The notes beneath the pieces are model-generated. The model was not told the DNA's origin. It was given only the letters and a program-made list of their open reading frames with translations, and did no database searches. Made by a program: the position numbers and the translations under genes. Positions 8,658-17,796 of a stretch of DNA of 64,000 nucleotides are shown piece after piece. The stretch spans positions 1 to 64,000 of the forward strand of contig JACZJK010000042.1 in assembly GCA_014860575.1 (NCBI GenBank), read 5' to 3'. Each line of letters begins with the position of its first letter. The first letter of the stretch is position 1. Source of the DNA: Bacteroidales bacterium (lineage in GTDB: Bacteria; Bacteroidota; Bacteroidia; Bacteroidales; JAAYJT01).

Positions 8658-9413
8658 ATGCAAAAAGCGATTGCCATCATACCTGCACGTTTTGCCTCCA
8701 CCAGGTTTCCCGGTAAACCCCTGGTTAAGATTGAGGGCAGAACCATGATCATGCGCGTGTATGAACAGGCCATAAAAGCAGAGCAACTTCAAGAAGTGTA
8801 TGTTGCCACCGATGATACACGGATTTTTGATCATGTGAACCAATCAGGCGGTAAAGCCATCATGACTTCAGTGAACCATAGCAGCGGCACTGAGCGCTGC
8901 CTTGAGGCCTTTCAAATTTTATTGAAAGAAAAGAAATGCACACCGGATGAAATTATTATCAACATTCAGGGCGACGAACCATTTATCCTTCCCGGTCAGA
9001 TTGATAAACTGGTAATAGCCTTTGCACAGCCTGAGGTAAATATTGCCACACTTATAAAAGTTTTAAAATCTCCTGAGGAACTGAATGATCCAAACTGCGT
9101 GAAGGTAGTTGCAGGTAACCACGGACAGGCGCTTTATTTTTCAAGGTTTCCTATACCTTATGTTCGCGAAAATGCAGAGCTGGAAAAATTTGTTTCCGGG
9201 TTGCATTTCAAGCATATAGGAATGTACGCTTATCGCAGTAAGATATTGGCTGAAATTTGCAAGCTGATGCCTTCACCACTTGAGATGGCCGAAAAGCTGG
9301 AGCAATTGCGTTGGCTTGAACATGGCTACACAATTCACTTGCAAGTTACTGGCCACGAAAGCATTGCAATTGATTCACCTTCCGATTTACTAAAAGTTAC
9401 CAACATTTCTTGA
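8658..9413 (+). CDS. kdsB: 3-deoxy-manno-octulosonate (KDO) cytidylyltransferase
   Basis: A 251-residue CMP-KDO synthetase, which activates KDO for transfer to lipid A. The nucleotidyltransferase opening IIPARFASTRFPGKPL, VYVATDDTRI, the NIQGDEPFI metal/substrate motif and the HIGMYAYR segment are all present. Full length with a clear ATG. kdsD, making the KDO precursor arabinose-5-phosphate, is at 18259-19224, so LPS-core synthesis is spread over this window. Confidence 0.95.
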   Translation: MQKAIAIIPARFASTRFPGKPLVKIEGRTMIMRVYEQAIKAEQLQEVYVATDDTRIFDHVNQSGGKAIMTSVNHSSGTERCLEAFQILLKEKKCTPDEIIINIQGDEPFILPGQIDKLVIAFAQPEVNIATLIKVLKSPEELNDPNCVKVVAGNHGQALYFSRFPIPYVRENAELEKFVSGLHFKHIGMYAYRSKILAEICKLMPSPLEMAEKLEQLRWLEHGYTIHLQVTGHESIAIDSPSDLLKVTNIS

Positions 9414-9440
9414 ATAATAAGAACAAGTGGCTTAGCTTTG
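9410..9440 (+). promoter_or_regulatory. Putative promoter of the HU/SPOR gene
   Basis: TTG at 9410-9412 and TAGCTTTG at 9433-9440 are separated by 20 bases, fitting the Bacteroidota -33/-7 arrangement. The -33 element overlaps the kdsB stop codon, and the ATG follows 20 bases after the -7 box. Confidence 0.6.
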
Positions 9441-9460
9441 TAAGCCCTTAGTTTGAAGCC

Positions 9461-10534
9461 ATGAACCTCGAAAAATACATTTGCGACTTACTCTACCGGC
9501 ATGAATGCGTGATAGTTCCTGAATTTGGTGGCTTTATCACCAACTACGCGCCGGCCTCTATCCAGGAGGCAACCCATACCATTCTCCCACCCCGGAAATT
9601 CCTTGTCTTTAATTCGAACCTCACAATCAACGACGGTTTGCTGGCAAATGAGATCAGCAATAAAAAGAATTGCAGCTTTGATGAAGCGATGCAATTTATT
9701 AAACGCGAAGTTATTGCGTGGCATGAACGCATGAAAGCCGGAAAAACGATTTTTCTTATCGGAATAGGTTCATTCAACATGAATAAATCCGGCAAATTGG
9801 ATTTCAAACCCGATCTGGAACAAAATTTTTTTGATGAAGCCTACGGCCTGACAAGTCTGGTAGTTCCGCCGCTGCAAAAGCGGGCACGAAAACCCAAACA
9901 GCAAGCAATCCGTTATCATAAACCTGCCCGCAAAATTAACCGAAAAGCCATTCGGCGACTTGCATGGGCAGCAGCCATCACTATTCCTCTTGTTGCAGCA
10001 AGCATCTGGAGCATACTAAACTATGATTCTCTCAGGCAATATGCCGTTCAACATTCAGGAATTTTTCAAGTTTTAGAATCCGAACCCAAATCAATCAGTG
10101 ATGACCAGTCTGTTTATGAAGTTGATACAAGCGCATTCCTAAAGGCTATTGGGGAAAATGCTGAGACTTCAAACAGCGCTGAATCGCTGATCGGGGCTTA
10201 TGGTGCGAACCTGGGTTCAGATATTGAAACCAAAGTAGTACAAGAACAACTTACCGAAGCAATACTTCCTGCTGCATCTGAACCGGTTGCTGAACCAATA
10301 GCGAAATCAGTCCGTACTTACCATATCATCATTGGTTCGTTTGAGAGCGAAATCAATGCCCAACATTTTGCCGATGAGTTGGTGGTTTCAGGTTGGAACG
10401 CAATCAAGGTTCCCGCATCACAAGGCATGCACAGGGTAAGCATTGCATCCTATGCCGACAAAAATGAAGCCCTGCAGCAGCTATCAAAAATTCGTGAGGA
10501 ACGAAACCCCGGAGCCTGGCTTCTCAGAATCTGA
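9461..10534 (+). CDS. HU-CCDC81 / SPOR domain envelope protein
   Basis: A 357-residue protein with two tandem N-terminal HU-like CCDC81-type domains (about residues 5-55 and 60-135, starting NLEKYICDLLYRHECVIVPEFGGF), a basic stretch, one transmembrane helix (about 168-188), an acidic linker and a C-terminal SPOR domain (about 285-357, beginning YHIIIGSFESEINAQHFADEL). SPOR domains bind denuded peptidoglycan, so the topology suggests a link between a cytoplasmic partner and septal cell wall. This architecture is common in Bacteroidota; its exact role is unsettled. Confidence 0.85.
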   Translation: MNLEKYICDLLYRHECVIVPEFGGFITNYAPASIQEATHTILPPRKFLVFNSNLTINDGLLANEISNKKNCSFDEAMQFIKREVIAWHERMKAGKTIFLIGIGSFNMNKSGKLDFKPDLEQNFFDEAYGLTSLVVPPLQKRARKPKQQAIRYHKPARKINRKAIRRLAWAAAITIPLVAASIWSILNYDSLRQYAVQHSGIFQVLESEPKSISDDQSVYEVDTSAFLKAIGENAETSNSAESLIGAYGANLGSDIETKVVQEQLTEAILPAASEPVAEPIAKSVRTYHIIIGSFESEINAQHFADELVVSGWNAIKVPASQGMHRVSIASYADKNEALQQLSKIREERNPGAWLLRI

Positions 10535-10581
10535 AACTTTCTTTGGATCCTGAGCACTAAGAAATTTAACACCAAACTAAA

Positions 10582-11262
10582 TTGGCTAAAAAGAAACTTG
10601 CAAGGTTTGAGGAATCTAAATCATTCCCAAACCTGATCCAGGCCGGTTATTTTGATTTATTAAAAGACTATCCGCTTAAAGGTAAATGGGCTGAGAATTA
10701 TTTTGGTAACACCCATCCAATTGTACTTGAGCTCGGTTGTGGCAAAGGCGAATACACGGTTTCGCTGGCCGAAAAAAATAAATCGTTGAACTTTATTGGT
10801 ATTGATAATAAAGGAGCAAGGCTTTGGCGTGGTTGTAAAAATGCCATTGAGAACCACTTCGACAATGTTTGTTTTATCCGAACCAAAATTGAACAGATCG
10901 AACGCTTTTTTGCACCCGGCGAAATCAGTGAAATATGGATTACTTTTCCTGATCCACAACCCGGCAGCTCCGGGGAGCGGAAAAGACTTACATCGCCCCG
11001 TTTTCTGAACCACTACAAAAACTTCCTCAAACCTGACAGCATTATCCATCTCAAAACCGACAACACACCATTATTTGAGTACACCCTCGAAACCATCGCA
11101 TCACAAGGCCACCAATTGATTTTTCATTCGTTCGATCTCTATGGACTAAACCTTGAAGACGATGCCTCAGGGGTTCAAACCTTTTATGAAAAAATGTTTC
11201 TTGAACAAGGAATCAGCATCAAGTACTTAAGGTTTAAACTGAATCAAACTCAAACCAACTGA
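10582..11262 (+). CDS. trmB: tRNA (guanine-N7)-methyltransferase
   Basis: A 226-residue SAM-dependent methyltransferase making m7G46 in tRNA. Motif I LELGCGKGEYTVSLA, the GIDNKGARLW segment and the TrmB signature EIWITFPDPQP are present. The start is a TTG at 10582; the resulting opening MAKKKLARFEE aligns, from memory, with TrmB openings of other Bacteroidota, and no in-frame ATG is close. It is followed 12 bases later by the alkyltransferase-like gene, so the two may be an operon. Confidence 0.92.
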   Translation: MAKKKLARFEESKSFPNLIQAGYFDLLKDYPLKGKWAENYFGNTHPIVLELGCGKGEYTVSLAEKNKSLNFIGIDNKGARLWRGCKNAIENHFDNVCFIRTKIEQIERFFAPGEISEIWITFPDPQPGSSGERKRLTSPRFLNHYKNFLKPDSIIHLKTDNTPLFEYTLETIASQGHQLIFHSFDLYGLNLEDDASGVQTFYEKMFLEQGISIKYLRFKLNQTQTN

Positions 11263-11274
11263 TCAGCTATTAAA

Positions 11275-11619
11275 ATGGCAGCATCCGGAAACGATTATTC
11301 CTTTTTTGCACAGGTTCACGAAGTTGTTAAACTGATCCCCTTTGGCCGGGTCACTTCATACGGGGCCATAGCCAACTATCTTGGCACCAAAGGCTCGGCG
11401 CGGATGGTTGGTTGGGCCATGAATGCATCTCATCACTCCCTTGATTCTATTCCAGCCCACAGGGTGGTAAACCGCATTGGGCTACTCACCGGCAAAAACA
11501 ATTTTGGTGGGCCTGATATCATGCAACAGCTGCTCGAAAGCGAAGGCATTACGGTGCTTGAGGATCAAATACAGCACTTTGAAAAATATTTCTGGGATCC
11601 TGCAAAAGAGCTACTCTGA
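11275..11619 (+). CDS. Alkyltransferase-like protein (MGMT family without active cysteine)
   Basis: A 114-residue protein matching only the C-terminal DNA-binding domain of O6-methylguanine-DNA methyltransferase: IPFGRVTSYGAIANYLG with the Arg finger region ARMVGWAMNAS. Where the active enzyme has PCHRV this protein has PAHRV, so the alkyl-acceptor cysteine is Ala. Known ATL proteins bind O6-alkylguanine without repairing it and pass it to nucleotide excision repair; mfd, a related repair factor, lies at 52440-55808. Short but complete for the ATL group. Confidence 0.85.
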   Translation: MAASGNDYSFFAQVHEVVKLIPFGRVTSYGAIANYLGTKGSARMVGWAMNASHHSLDSIPAHRVVNRIGLLTGKNNFGGPDIMQQLLESEGITVLEDQIQHFEKYFWDPAKELL

Positions 11620-11645
11620 TCCATTACATTTAACAGCACTCATAA

Positions 11646-12842
11646 TTGAATACTACATCCCACCCCCTTAGCAGTATCTGGCTCAAAGCCGCAGTGGCGG
11701 GTGGTTTATGGGCTTCAGTTGAAATTATTGTTGGCAGCTTTCTGCACAATATACGAATACCTTTTGCCGGTGGTGTGCTGGCATCATTCGGGGTAATATT
11801 GATGATAGCTTTTTATCGTATGTGGCCGGAAAGAGGATTGCTTTGGAGGGCTGGGGTCATTTGCGCTCTCATGAAATCTATCTCGCCAAGTGCCATTATT
11901 CTTGGGCCAATGATTGGTATTTTATCCGAAGCCATCTTGCTCGATTTGATTATACGTCTTCTGGGAAGGAGTTTGCCAGCAATTATGATTGCCGGCGGCG
12001 TTGCAGTTACCACTTCATTTGCACAGAAAATCCTAAACATTTTGGTCATTTATGGGATGAGCCTGGTTAAAGTTTATCTGAACCTGATTGATTATGCTGC
12101 CCGACAGATTGGTTTTACACATGCCAATCCGTGGGTGTTGATTCTGATACTGGCAGGAATTTACTTTGTCATGGGCCTTGCTTCTGCTATTGCTGGCTAT
12201 ATAATAGGCCGGCGATCAGTGGAGTTGAAGCCGTCTGAAATGTCACCTCAACTTATTGCGGGTAGAACATTATTCAGGGATAACGAAAAACAAAACTATT
12301 CCACCTTCTTATTGTTCATGAATTTACTGGCTATTCCCGTGGGTATTATTTTAATGAACAGCGCGCCGATTTACATTTCTATCTCTGTATGTTCAGGATA
12401 CATTATCTTTTGCCTTGTCTATTATCCCATTCTTCTGCGAAGGTTCAAAAACCCATTGATTTGGGTTCAGTTTGTAATAATCATTGTTTTATCCGGGCTC
12501 TTTTGGAAGAGTGATCTGGAGCAAAATGGCATGTTTGATTGGGCAAGTCTGCAGGCCGGTATTGAAATGTCGTTCAGGGCCTTGTTGGTAATTTCAGGTT
12601 TCACCGGTATTTCATCGGAGCTCAGAAGTCCTTTGGTTCGCGCATTTTTATTCAAAAGAGGACTCAGGCAGGTTTACGGCGCTGTTTCACTGGCTTTCCA
12701 GGCTTTGCCCTCAATGCTCGAAGATGCCGTTAAGCCGCGCGAGTTATTCCGTCAGCCACTCACAGCAGTAGCCCGAATGCTGTCACGCGCCGGGCAGTGG
12801 GAGAAAGTATTTGCACAATCGGCCAACGAAAAAGCTTTTTAA
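11646..12842 (+). CDS. Polytopic membrane protein, possibly ECF-transporter-like
   Basis: A 398-residue integral membrane protein with a TTG start, 26 bases after the ATL gene. The N-terminal half has about five or six hydrophobic segments and reads like a substrate-binding S component of an energy-coupling-factor transporter. The C-terminal portion (about 305-390), ALLVISGFTGISSEL followed by FKRGLRQVYGAVSLAFQALP, resembles the coupling region of EcfT/CbiQ proteins. That would make it an S-T fusion, but no ECF ATPase gene is adjacent and I cannot run a profile search. Membrane location is firm; function is a guess. Confidence 0.5.
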   Translation: MNTTSHPLSSIWLKAAVAGGLWASVEIIVGSFLHNIRIPFAGGVLASFGVILMIAFYRMWPERGLLWRAGVICALMKSISPSAIILGPMIGILSEAILLDLIIRLLGRSLPAIMIAGGVAVTTSFAQKILNILVIYGMSLVKVYLNLIDYAARQIGFTHANPWVLILILAGIYFVMGLASAIAGYIIGRRSVELKPSEMSPQLIAGRTLFRDNEKQNYSTFLLFMNLLAIPVGIILMNSAPIYISISVCSGYIIFCLVYYPILLRRFKNPLIWVQFVIIIVLSGLFWKSDLEQNGMFDWASLQAGIEMSFRALLVISGFTGISSELRSPLVRAFLFKRGLRQVYGAVSLAFQALPSMLEDAVKPRELFRQPLTAVARMLSRAGQWEKVFAQSANEKAF

Positions 12843-12868
12843 CCTGTATAATTCACACCGCAACGACG

Positions 12869-12888
12869 CTCCCGATGGTTATCGGGAG
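12869..12888. repeat. Short intergenic palindrome
   Basis: CTCCCGAT-GGTT-ATCGGGAG: perfect 8-base arms around a 4-base centre, in the 226-base gap before tatC. No T-run follows, so it is not an obvious intrinsic terminator. The remainder of the gap holds only the tatC promoter candidate. Confidence 0.5.
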
Positions 12889-13040
12889 ACGCAATGATTT
12901 GATTTAAAATAGAACTTGCCGTTGGCTTTAGCCACATCCGTGTTTTGGCTAGAATCAACAGGTATGTTTTCCACAAACACAGTGGTTTATAGAACCGTCA
13001 TTCATTAAAACTATTTTCCCGTTAAGTTAAAATGACTTCT

Positions 13041-13048
13041 TACTTTTG
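13041..13048 (+). promoter_or_regulatory. Putative -7 box for tatC
   Basis: TACTTTTG (TAnnTTTG), 20 bases before the tatC ATG, with a TTTC at 13015-13018 about 22 bases upstream as a weak -33 candidate. Confidence 0.5.
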
Positions 13049-13068
13049 TAGCCCAGCCATATGATTTA

Positions 13069-13872
13069 ATGAAAGCACGTTCAGCAAATTCGAACCAGGA
13101 GATGAGTTTCTGGGAACACCTTGAAGACCTGCGTGGAACCCTTGTGCGTTCCGTGGCAGGAATCATGATCTTTTCTGTGGTAGCATTCTTAAACCGCAAT
13201 GTCATTTTCGATCACGTTATTCTTGCACCAAAAGATTCCGATTTCATCACCAATGTATTGCTTTGTAAGCTGGGTAAGTTTTTATCTTTGCCATCGCTTT
13301 GCATTGACGATCTTTCGCTGCAAATCATCAACATTCAAATGTCAGGTCAGTTCATGATCCATTTATATGCAAGCATGGCAGTTGGTTTTGTTTTGGCTTC
13401 ACCCTATATCGTTTATCAGTTCTGGAAATTCATAGTGCCTGCTTTAAAGCCCGAGGAACGAAAATACAGCCGCCGTGCTGTTTTCGTGATTTCTTTCCTT
13501 TTTTTTGCAGGAGTTCTTTTCAGCTATTTTGTTATCGTTCCGCTTACAATAAACTTTTTAGGAACCTACCAGGTAAGCGAGTTTGTTGAGAACCGTATAT
13601 CACTACAATCTTATATCAGCACCGTTATCTCTGTTACACTGGGAGTAGGCATTGTGTTCGAATTACCGGTAGTAATATATTTCCTGGCCCGCGTTGGACT
13701 GGTAAATTCAAGCTTTTTACGCAAGAACCGAAAATACATGCTGATCATTATTCTTATTATTTCAGCCATCATCACACCACCCGATGTTTTCAGCCAGATA
13801 CTTGTGAGCATTCCTTTACTGGCATTATATGAGCTTAGCATTTACATTGCCAGAAGAGTCAACCCGGAATAA
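13069..13872 (+). CDS. tatC: Sec-independent (Tat) protein translocase subunit TatC
   Basis: A 267-residue membrane protein with six predicted transmembrane helices and the signature cytoplasmic N-terminal motif MSFWEHLEDLRGTLVRS. The segment SPYIVYQFWKFIVPALKPEERKY, which holds the conserved Phe/Glu region that recognises twin-arginine signals, is present (quoted in part: YQFWKFIVPALKP). The final helices include ITPPDVFSQI, typical of TatC. No tatA/B gene is adjacent; in Bacteroidota they are often elsewhere. Confidence 0.93.
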   Translation: MKARSANSNQEMSFWEHLEDLRGTLVRSVAGIMIFSVVAFLNRNVIFDHVILAPKDSDFITNVLLCKLGKFLSLPSLCIDDLSLQIINIQMSGQFMIHLYASMAVGFVLASPYIVYQFWKFIVPALKPEERKYSRRAVFVISFLFFAGVLFSYFVIVPLTINFLGTYQVSEFVENRISLQSYISTVISVTLGVGIVFELPVVIYFLARVGLVNSSFLRKNRKYMLIIILIISAIITPPDVFSQILVSIPLLALYELSIYIARRVNPE

Positions 13873-13953
13873 TCTGCGGTGTAACCTTTCGGTTCTGATG
13901 GCGTCAAAAGATGAGATAATAAAAACATTTACAATCACATTAACCGTTTTATC

Positions 13954-14421
13954 ATGAACTATTCAAGATTTTACAGAAGCAGGACCCAGAAAGTATTTGG
14001 CGGAGTTTCAGGCGGCATTGCCGAGTATTTTAATATGGATCCGGTAATTATCCGGGTCATTTTTGTATTGGCCGCAATCTTTGGCGGAGGAGGTGTTATC
14101 ATTTACCTCGTGCTTTGGGTTGCCGTTCCCGAAAGGCCATTTACATCAACTTTTTATAATGCCGGAACCCCACCAGAGCCCGACCCAACGAAAGACACTC
14201 CCCCTGTTGTTGAACCTGAGCCGGGAGTTGACATCGCAAACCGCCGCTACACCGGTAGCATGATCGGTGGAATTATTTTAATTGGTATTGGTGCTATCAT
14301 TTTGGTAACCCGGGTCGTACCCAATGTTTATTTCCGTGACCTATGGCCATTTATACTTGTGGCCGCAGGTGTTGTACTGATCCTGACCTCCATGAATCAG
14401 CCAACTCCCAGACAACAATAA
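13954..14421 (+). CDS. PspC domain envelope-stress protein
   Basis: A 155-residue membrane protein. Residues 3-62 form a PspC domain (KVFGGVSGGIAEYFNMDPVI, one or two helices, then YLVLWVAVPE). A proline-rich linker is followed by two hydrophobic segments near 104-150 that resemble the LiaF-type TM domain. PspC proteins sense or buffer membrane stress. It lies 41 bases before another LiaF-like gene, with which it probably forms an operon. Confidence 0.85.
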   Translation: MNYSRFYRSRTQKVFGGVSGGIAEYFNMDPVIIRVIFVLAAIFGGGGVIIYLVLWVAVPERPFTSTFYNAGTPPEPDPTKDTPPVVEPEPGVDIANRRYTGSMIGGIILIGIGAIILVTRVVPNVYFRDLWPFILVAAGVVLILTSMNQPTPRQQ

Positions 14422-14462
14422 TAAAGTTTCGTTCAAGTATTGAATCATAAAATTCTCAAACC

Positions 14463-15446
14463 ATGGATTACAAAAAAGTTTTTTGGGGCATCCTTTTCAT
14501 TATGATAGGGTTGTTATTTGTTTTGAAAAATCTCAACATTCTCGAATTTAGCTGGTTCCAGTTCCTGAACCTATGGCCTTTACTTCTGATCCTGTGGGGT
14601 ATAGCCATGCTGCCGATAAAAGGAGCCGTGAAGTTAATTCTATCACTACTCATTGTTGTATTGGGCGTTTACCTGGTAAATAAATACGACAGTGGTTACT
14701 GGTTTGATTTTAATAAACCTGGAACTGGAAAATACCGGCATTATGACAAATGGGATAAATCACGTGGTGATAAGTGGGATGATTCGCAAGATGATAATAC
14801 AGATAAAGACCGTGATGGGGACGATTGGGAAAGTCAATACCTTTTCTTCCCTTACAGTGCTGATATTGAAAAAGCAACATTGAGACTCGACGCTGCTGCG
14901 GGCAGTTTCTATCTTCAGGATACTTCCCAACAACTCATTGAAGTTAGAAAAGATGGAAATATCGGGAGTTATAGTCTCACTTCCCAGGAAGCAAGAGATT
15001 CGTATGTTGTTAACTTATCAATGGAGGAAACTACTATCCGTGGCAATCGATTGAGACACCAGGTTGACATTAAGCTCCATGAAGAACCGGTGTGGGACCT
15101 CGATCTGGACATTGGCGCTGCCCGGATTGAAATGGATTTGAGTTCTTTTAAAGTAAATGACATAAACATTGATGGTGGCGCTTCCTCTATCCGGATGAAG
15201 TTGGGTAACCTGATGCCTATGATTAATGTTGAAGTGGATGCCGGAGCTTCTTCAATCGTTATCGAAGTGCCTGAAAGCTCAGGTTGCCAGGTTAAAACCA
15301 GCTCAGTGCTCTCGGGTAAGAACCTGAAAGATTTTAATAAAACAGATGACGATAAGTACACTACTGAAAACTTCAGCGATAGCGAGAATAAAATTTTCAT
15401 CAATATTGATGTGGCCGTATCAAGCATTGAGGTGAAAAGATATTAA
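14463..15446 (+). CDS. LiaF-like membrane protein with toast-rack domain
   Basis: A 327-residue protein: two or three hydrophobic helices at the N terminus (about residues 5-78, starting WGILFIMIGLLFVLKNLNIL), a very hydrophilic Asp/Lys-rich linker (about 85-130), then repeated beta-strand units such as DIGAARIEMDLSS, DGGASSIRMKLG and DAGASSIVIEVP. These repeats are typical of the DUF2154/DUF4097 toast-rack fold found in LiaF-type cell-envelope stress regulators. It partners with the PspC gene just upstream and is closed by a strong terminator. Confidence 0.82.
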   Translation: MDYKKVFWGILFIMIGLLFVLKNLNILEFSWFQFLNLWPLLLILWGIAMLPIKGAVKLILSLLIVVLGVYLVNKYDSGYWFDFNKPGTGKYRHYDKWDKSRGDKWDDSQDDNTDKDRDGDDWESQYLFFPYSADIEKATLRLDAAAGSFYLQDTSQQLIEVRKDGNIGSYSLTSQEARDSYVVNLSMEETTIRGNRLRHQVDIKLHEEPVWDLDLDIGAARIEMDLSSFKVNDINIDGGASSIRMKLGNLMPMINVEVDAGASSIVIEVPESSGCQVKTSSVLSGKNLKDFNKTDDDKYTTENFSDSENKIFINIDVAVSSIEVKRY

Positions 15447-15481
15447 AAACCCTGGTTATATTTTGAGCCATATCAGGGGTA

Positions 15482-15521
15482 CCGGCATTCATCCGCAAGG
15501 GTGAATGCCGGTTGTTTTTTT
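15482..15521 (+). terminator. Intrinsic terminator after the PspC/LiaF operon
   Basis: CCGGCATTCATCC and GGTGAATGCCGG form a 12-pair stem with one bulge and a GCAAG loop, followed by TTGTTTTTTT. This is one of the clearest terminators of the window. Confidence 0.85.
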
Positions 15522-15585
15522 ACAACCTTCCTCTTTTTTGCGACCACAAACTTTCCACTCAGGAAAATTGTTTATAAGAAATGCC

Positions 15586-15593
15586 TATTTTTG
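15586..15593 (+). promoter_or_regulatory. Putative -7 box for the serine hydrolase gene
   Basis: TATTTTTG (TAnnTTTG) lies inside the first codons of the longest reading frame (ATG at 15581). Transcription would begin after that ATG, so the next ATG at 15638 is taken as the real start. Confidence 0.5.
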
Positions 15594-15637
15594 CAACATC
15601 AGATCCTGTAGCCCAAAACTCTAATTTCGCTTCCAAC

Positions 15638-17032
15638 ATGTCCATTTCACTCAGGTTAATCCTGGTTTGCATTGCCTTTTTGTTGCTGGTAGTTTCACCT
15701 GAGAATCTCTCGCGTAGTGCATTGCCGCACCAGACCGAGCTCTTATCGCCAAAAGAAGAAGACCAACTATACAGCTACCTTTTACGTGATAAAGTAGATC
15801 AGATTGACTCACTGCTCAATCGCTACTCCTGGTTTAACGGGAATATCATGGTGGTAAAGGATCATAAGATTTTATACCAGCGATCACATGGTTATGCGAA
15901 CTTTCAAACGCGCGAACCATTGACCACTTCATCGGTTTTTGAACTTGCCTCGGTAAGTAAGCAATTTACAGCTGTTGCGATTTTAATGCTTTATGAGCGC
16001 AAATTAATTGATCTCGATGATGAGATTAAACGATACCTGCCAGAGATTACTTATAAGGATATTACAATCAGGCATCTGCTCAACCACACTTCGGGATTGC
16101 CAAATTATATGTATGTGCTGGAAAAGCAGTCCGATGGTTCGCACATGCCTTCAAATGAGGAAATGCTGAAAATACTTGTTGGCAGCAACCCAAATATATT
16201 CTTCAAGCCAGGTCGCCTTTATAGTTATTCCAATACCGGATACGCTTTGCTGGCATCAGTGGTTGAGAGGGTTTCAGGGAAAACGTTTTCTCAATTTATA
16301 CGCGAGAATATTTTCCACCCACTTGAGATGCACAATACATTTACTAGTGTAGAGTTACTCGATAACGAATTTACTGTCAGTCATCAGGCAGTTGGCCATC
16401 GCCAGGTTTGGAGGCGGTTCCGACCCAATACACCAGTTGTTCACGATAGGGTTTTGGGCGATAAAGGCATTCATTCATGCCTTGAGGATCTTTATAAATG
16501 GGATCAGGCATTATACTCCGGGCAACTTGTAAGCAAGCAATCCCTTGAAGAGGCTTATAATCCGGTTACACTTTCCAACCGTCGTAATTTCCCTTATGGA
16601 TTTGGGTTTAGGATCGGGAAGAAAAGTGAAGAAAAATACGTTTACCATCATGGGCTTTGGGAAGGCTTTAGAACCAGCTTTATCAGGTATATTGAACGGG
16701 GCGATGCAATTGTGATCCTGAATAATACAAACCAACGCTTTAACAACAAGATCATCAACAACATTGAGCATATTATTGAAAAGCCAGTGGTCATGAGCCC
16801 CACTCATAAACTCGCTTTATGTGTTATTCATGATGGCGTTCCAAAAGCTCTCGAAATGTATAATGAAATGATTGCCAGCGGAATGTTGCAACATCCTGAT
16901 GCCAATGAATTATTTGGCGTAGCCCAGATGTTGAGGCAAATCAATAAACCCGTTTTGTCGAGCTGGATATATGAGTTTTACGAAACCACCAGTTTATGCC
17001 GGGATGTTGAACTTCCATTGGCCGGGAAGTAA
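15638..17032 (+). CDS. Beta-lactamase family serine hydrolase (penicillin-binding-like)
   Basis: A 464-residue class C beta-lactamase/DD-peptidase fold protein. From the chosen ATG it has a hydrophobic signal (SLRLILVCIAFLLLVVSP), which supports this start over the upstream ATG at 15581. The active-site SxxK motif is SVSK within ELASVSKQFTA, YSN occurs in YSYSNTGYALL, and the third motif is HHGLWEGF. Substrate may be a D-amino-acid peptide or an ester; a true beta-lactamase role is not implied. Likely exported to the periplasm. It ends 10 bases before the convergent lptB. Confidence 0.85.
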   Translation: MSISLRLILVCIAFLLLVVSPENLSRSALPHQTELLSPKEEDQLYSYLLRDKVDQIDSLLNRYSWFNGNIMVVKDHKILYQRSHGYANFQTREPLTTSSVFELASVSKQFTAVAILMLYERKLIDLDDEIKRYLPEITYKDITIRHLLNHTSGLPNYMYVLEKQSDGSHMPSNEEMLKILVGSNPNIFFKPGRLYSYSNTGYALLASVVERVSGKTFSQFIRENIFHPLEMHNTFTSVELLDNEFTVSHQAVGHRQVWRRFRPNTPVVHDRVLGDKGIHSCLEDLYKWDQALYSGQLVSKQSLEEAYNPVTLSNRRNFPYGFGFRIGKKSEEKYVYHHGLWEGFRTSFIRYIERGDAIVILNNTNQRFNNKIINNIEHIIEKPVVMSPTHKLALCVIHDGVPKALEMYNEMIASGMLQHPDANELFGVAQMLRQINKPVLSSWIYEFYETTSLCRDVELPLAGK

Positions 17033-17042
17033 TTTGCAGGAA

Positions 17043-17768
17043 TTAACGCCTGAGTTCAAAGTTTTTACCCAAGTACACTTTCCGAACCTGCTCGTCCTGT
17101 GCCAATTCTTCCGATGTGCCGGATTTCAAAACAGATCCTTCATACAATAAATAGGCACGATCAGTAATGGTAAGTGTTTCATGCACATTATGATCGGTAA
17201 TCAGGATACCAATATTTTTCGATTTTAGCCTGACCACTATATTCTGAATATCCTCAACTGCAATAGGGTCAACTCCGGCAAATGGTTCGTCGAGCAGCAT
17301 AAATTTGGGATCAACGGCCAGGGCGCGGGCTATTTCAGTTCTTCGGCGCTCACCTCCTGAGAGCATAATGCCAAGGCTTTTTCTAACATGCTGCAGGCCA
17401 AACTCATCGAGTAGGGATTCAAGACGTTCTTTTTGTTGCTGCTTTTTCAAGCCTGTGAATTCAAGCACGGCTTTGATATTATCCTCAACGCTTAACCTGC
17501 GGAAAACAGAAGCTTCCTGGGCAAGATATCCAATACCTAATTGAGAGCGTTTATACATTGGCTCGCGCGTAATTTCAGTATTATCAAGAAAAACTCGCCC
17601 TTCCAATGGTTTTATCAAACCTACGATGATATAAAACGAAGTTGTTTTACCAGCGCCATTCGGGCCAAGTAACCCAACAATCTCACCACGCTTTACTTCG
17701 ATGCTGACATTATTTACAACTGTACGCTTGCGGTACTTTTTTACAATGTTATCGGTTCGTAATATCAT
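17043..17768 (-). CDS. lptB: LPS export ABC transporter ATP-binding protein
   Basis: A 241-residue ABC ATPase powering LPS extraction with LptF/G/C. Walker [16 protein letters not shown], signature [15 protein letters not shown], Walker [15 protein letters not shown] and the H-loop [11 protein letters not shown] are present, and the sequence is of the LptB type rather than a generic importer. The start was set at the ATG giving [15 protein letters not shown]; a longer frame to 17876 would add 36 residues of non-homologous sequence and overlap the upstream gene. It lies 28 bases after the carboxymuconolactone decarboxylase-like gene, probably in its operon. Confidence 0.93.
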   Translation of the reverse strand: MILRTDNIVKKYRKRTVVNNVSIEVKRGEIVGLLGPNGAGKTTSFYIIVGLIKPLEGRVFLDNTEITREPMYKRSQLGIGYLAQEASVFRRLSVEDNIKAVLEFTGLKKQQQKERLESLLDEFGLQHVRKSLGIMLSGGERRRTEIARALAVDPKFMLLDEPFAGVDPIAVEDIQNIVVRLKSKNIGILITDHNVHETLTITDRAYLLYEGSVLKSGTSEELAQDEQVRKVYLGKNFELRR

Positions 17769-17796
17769 GTGAATTGCGAATTGAATATTAATGAGT

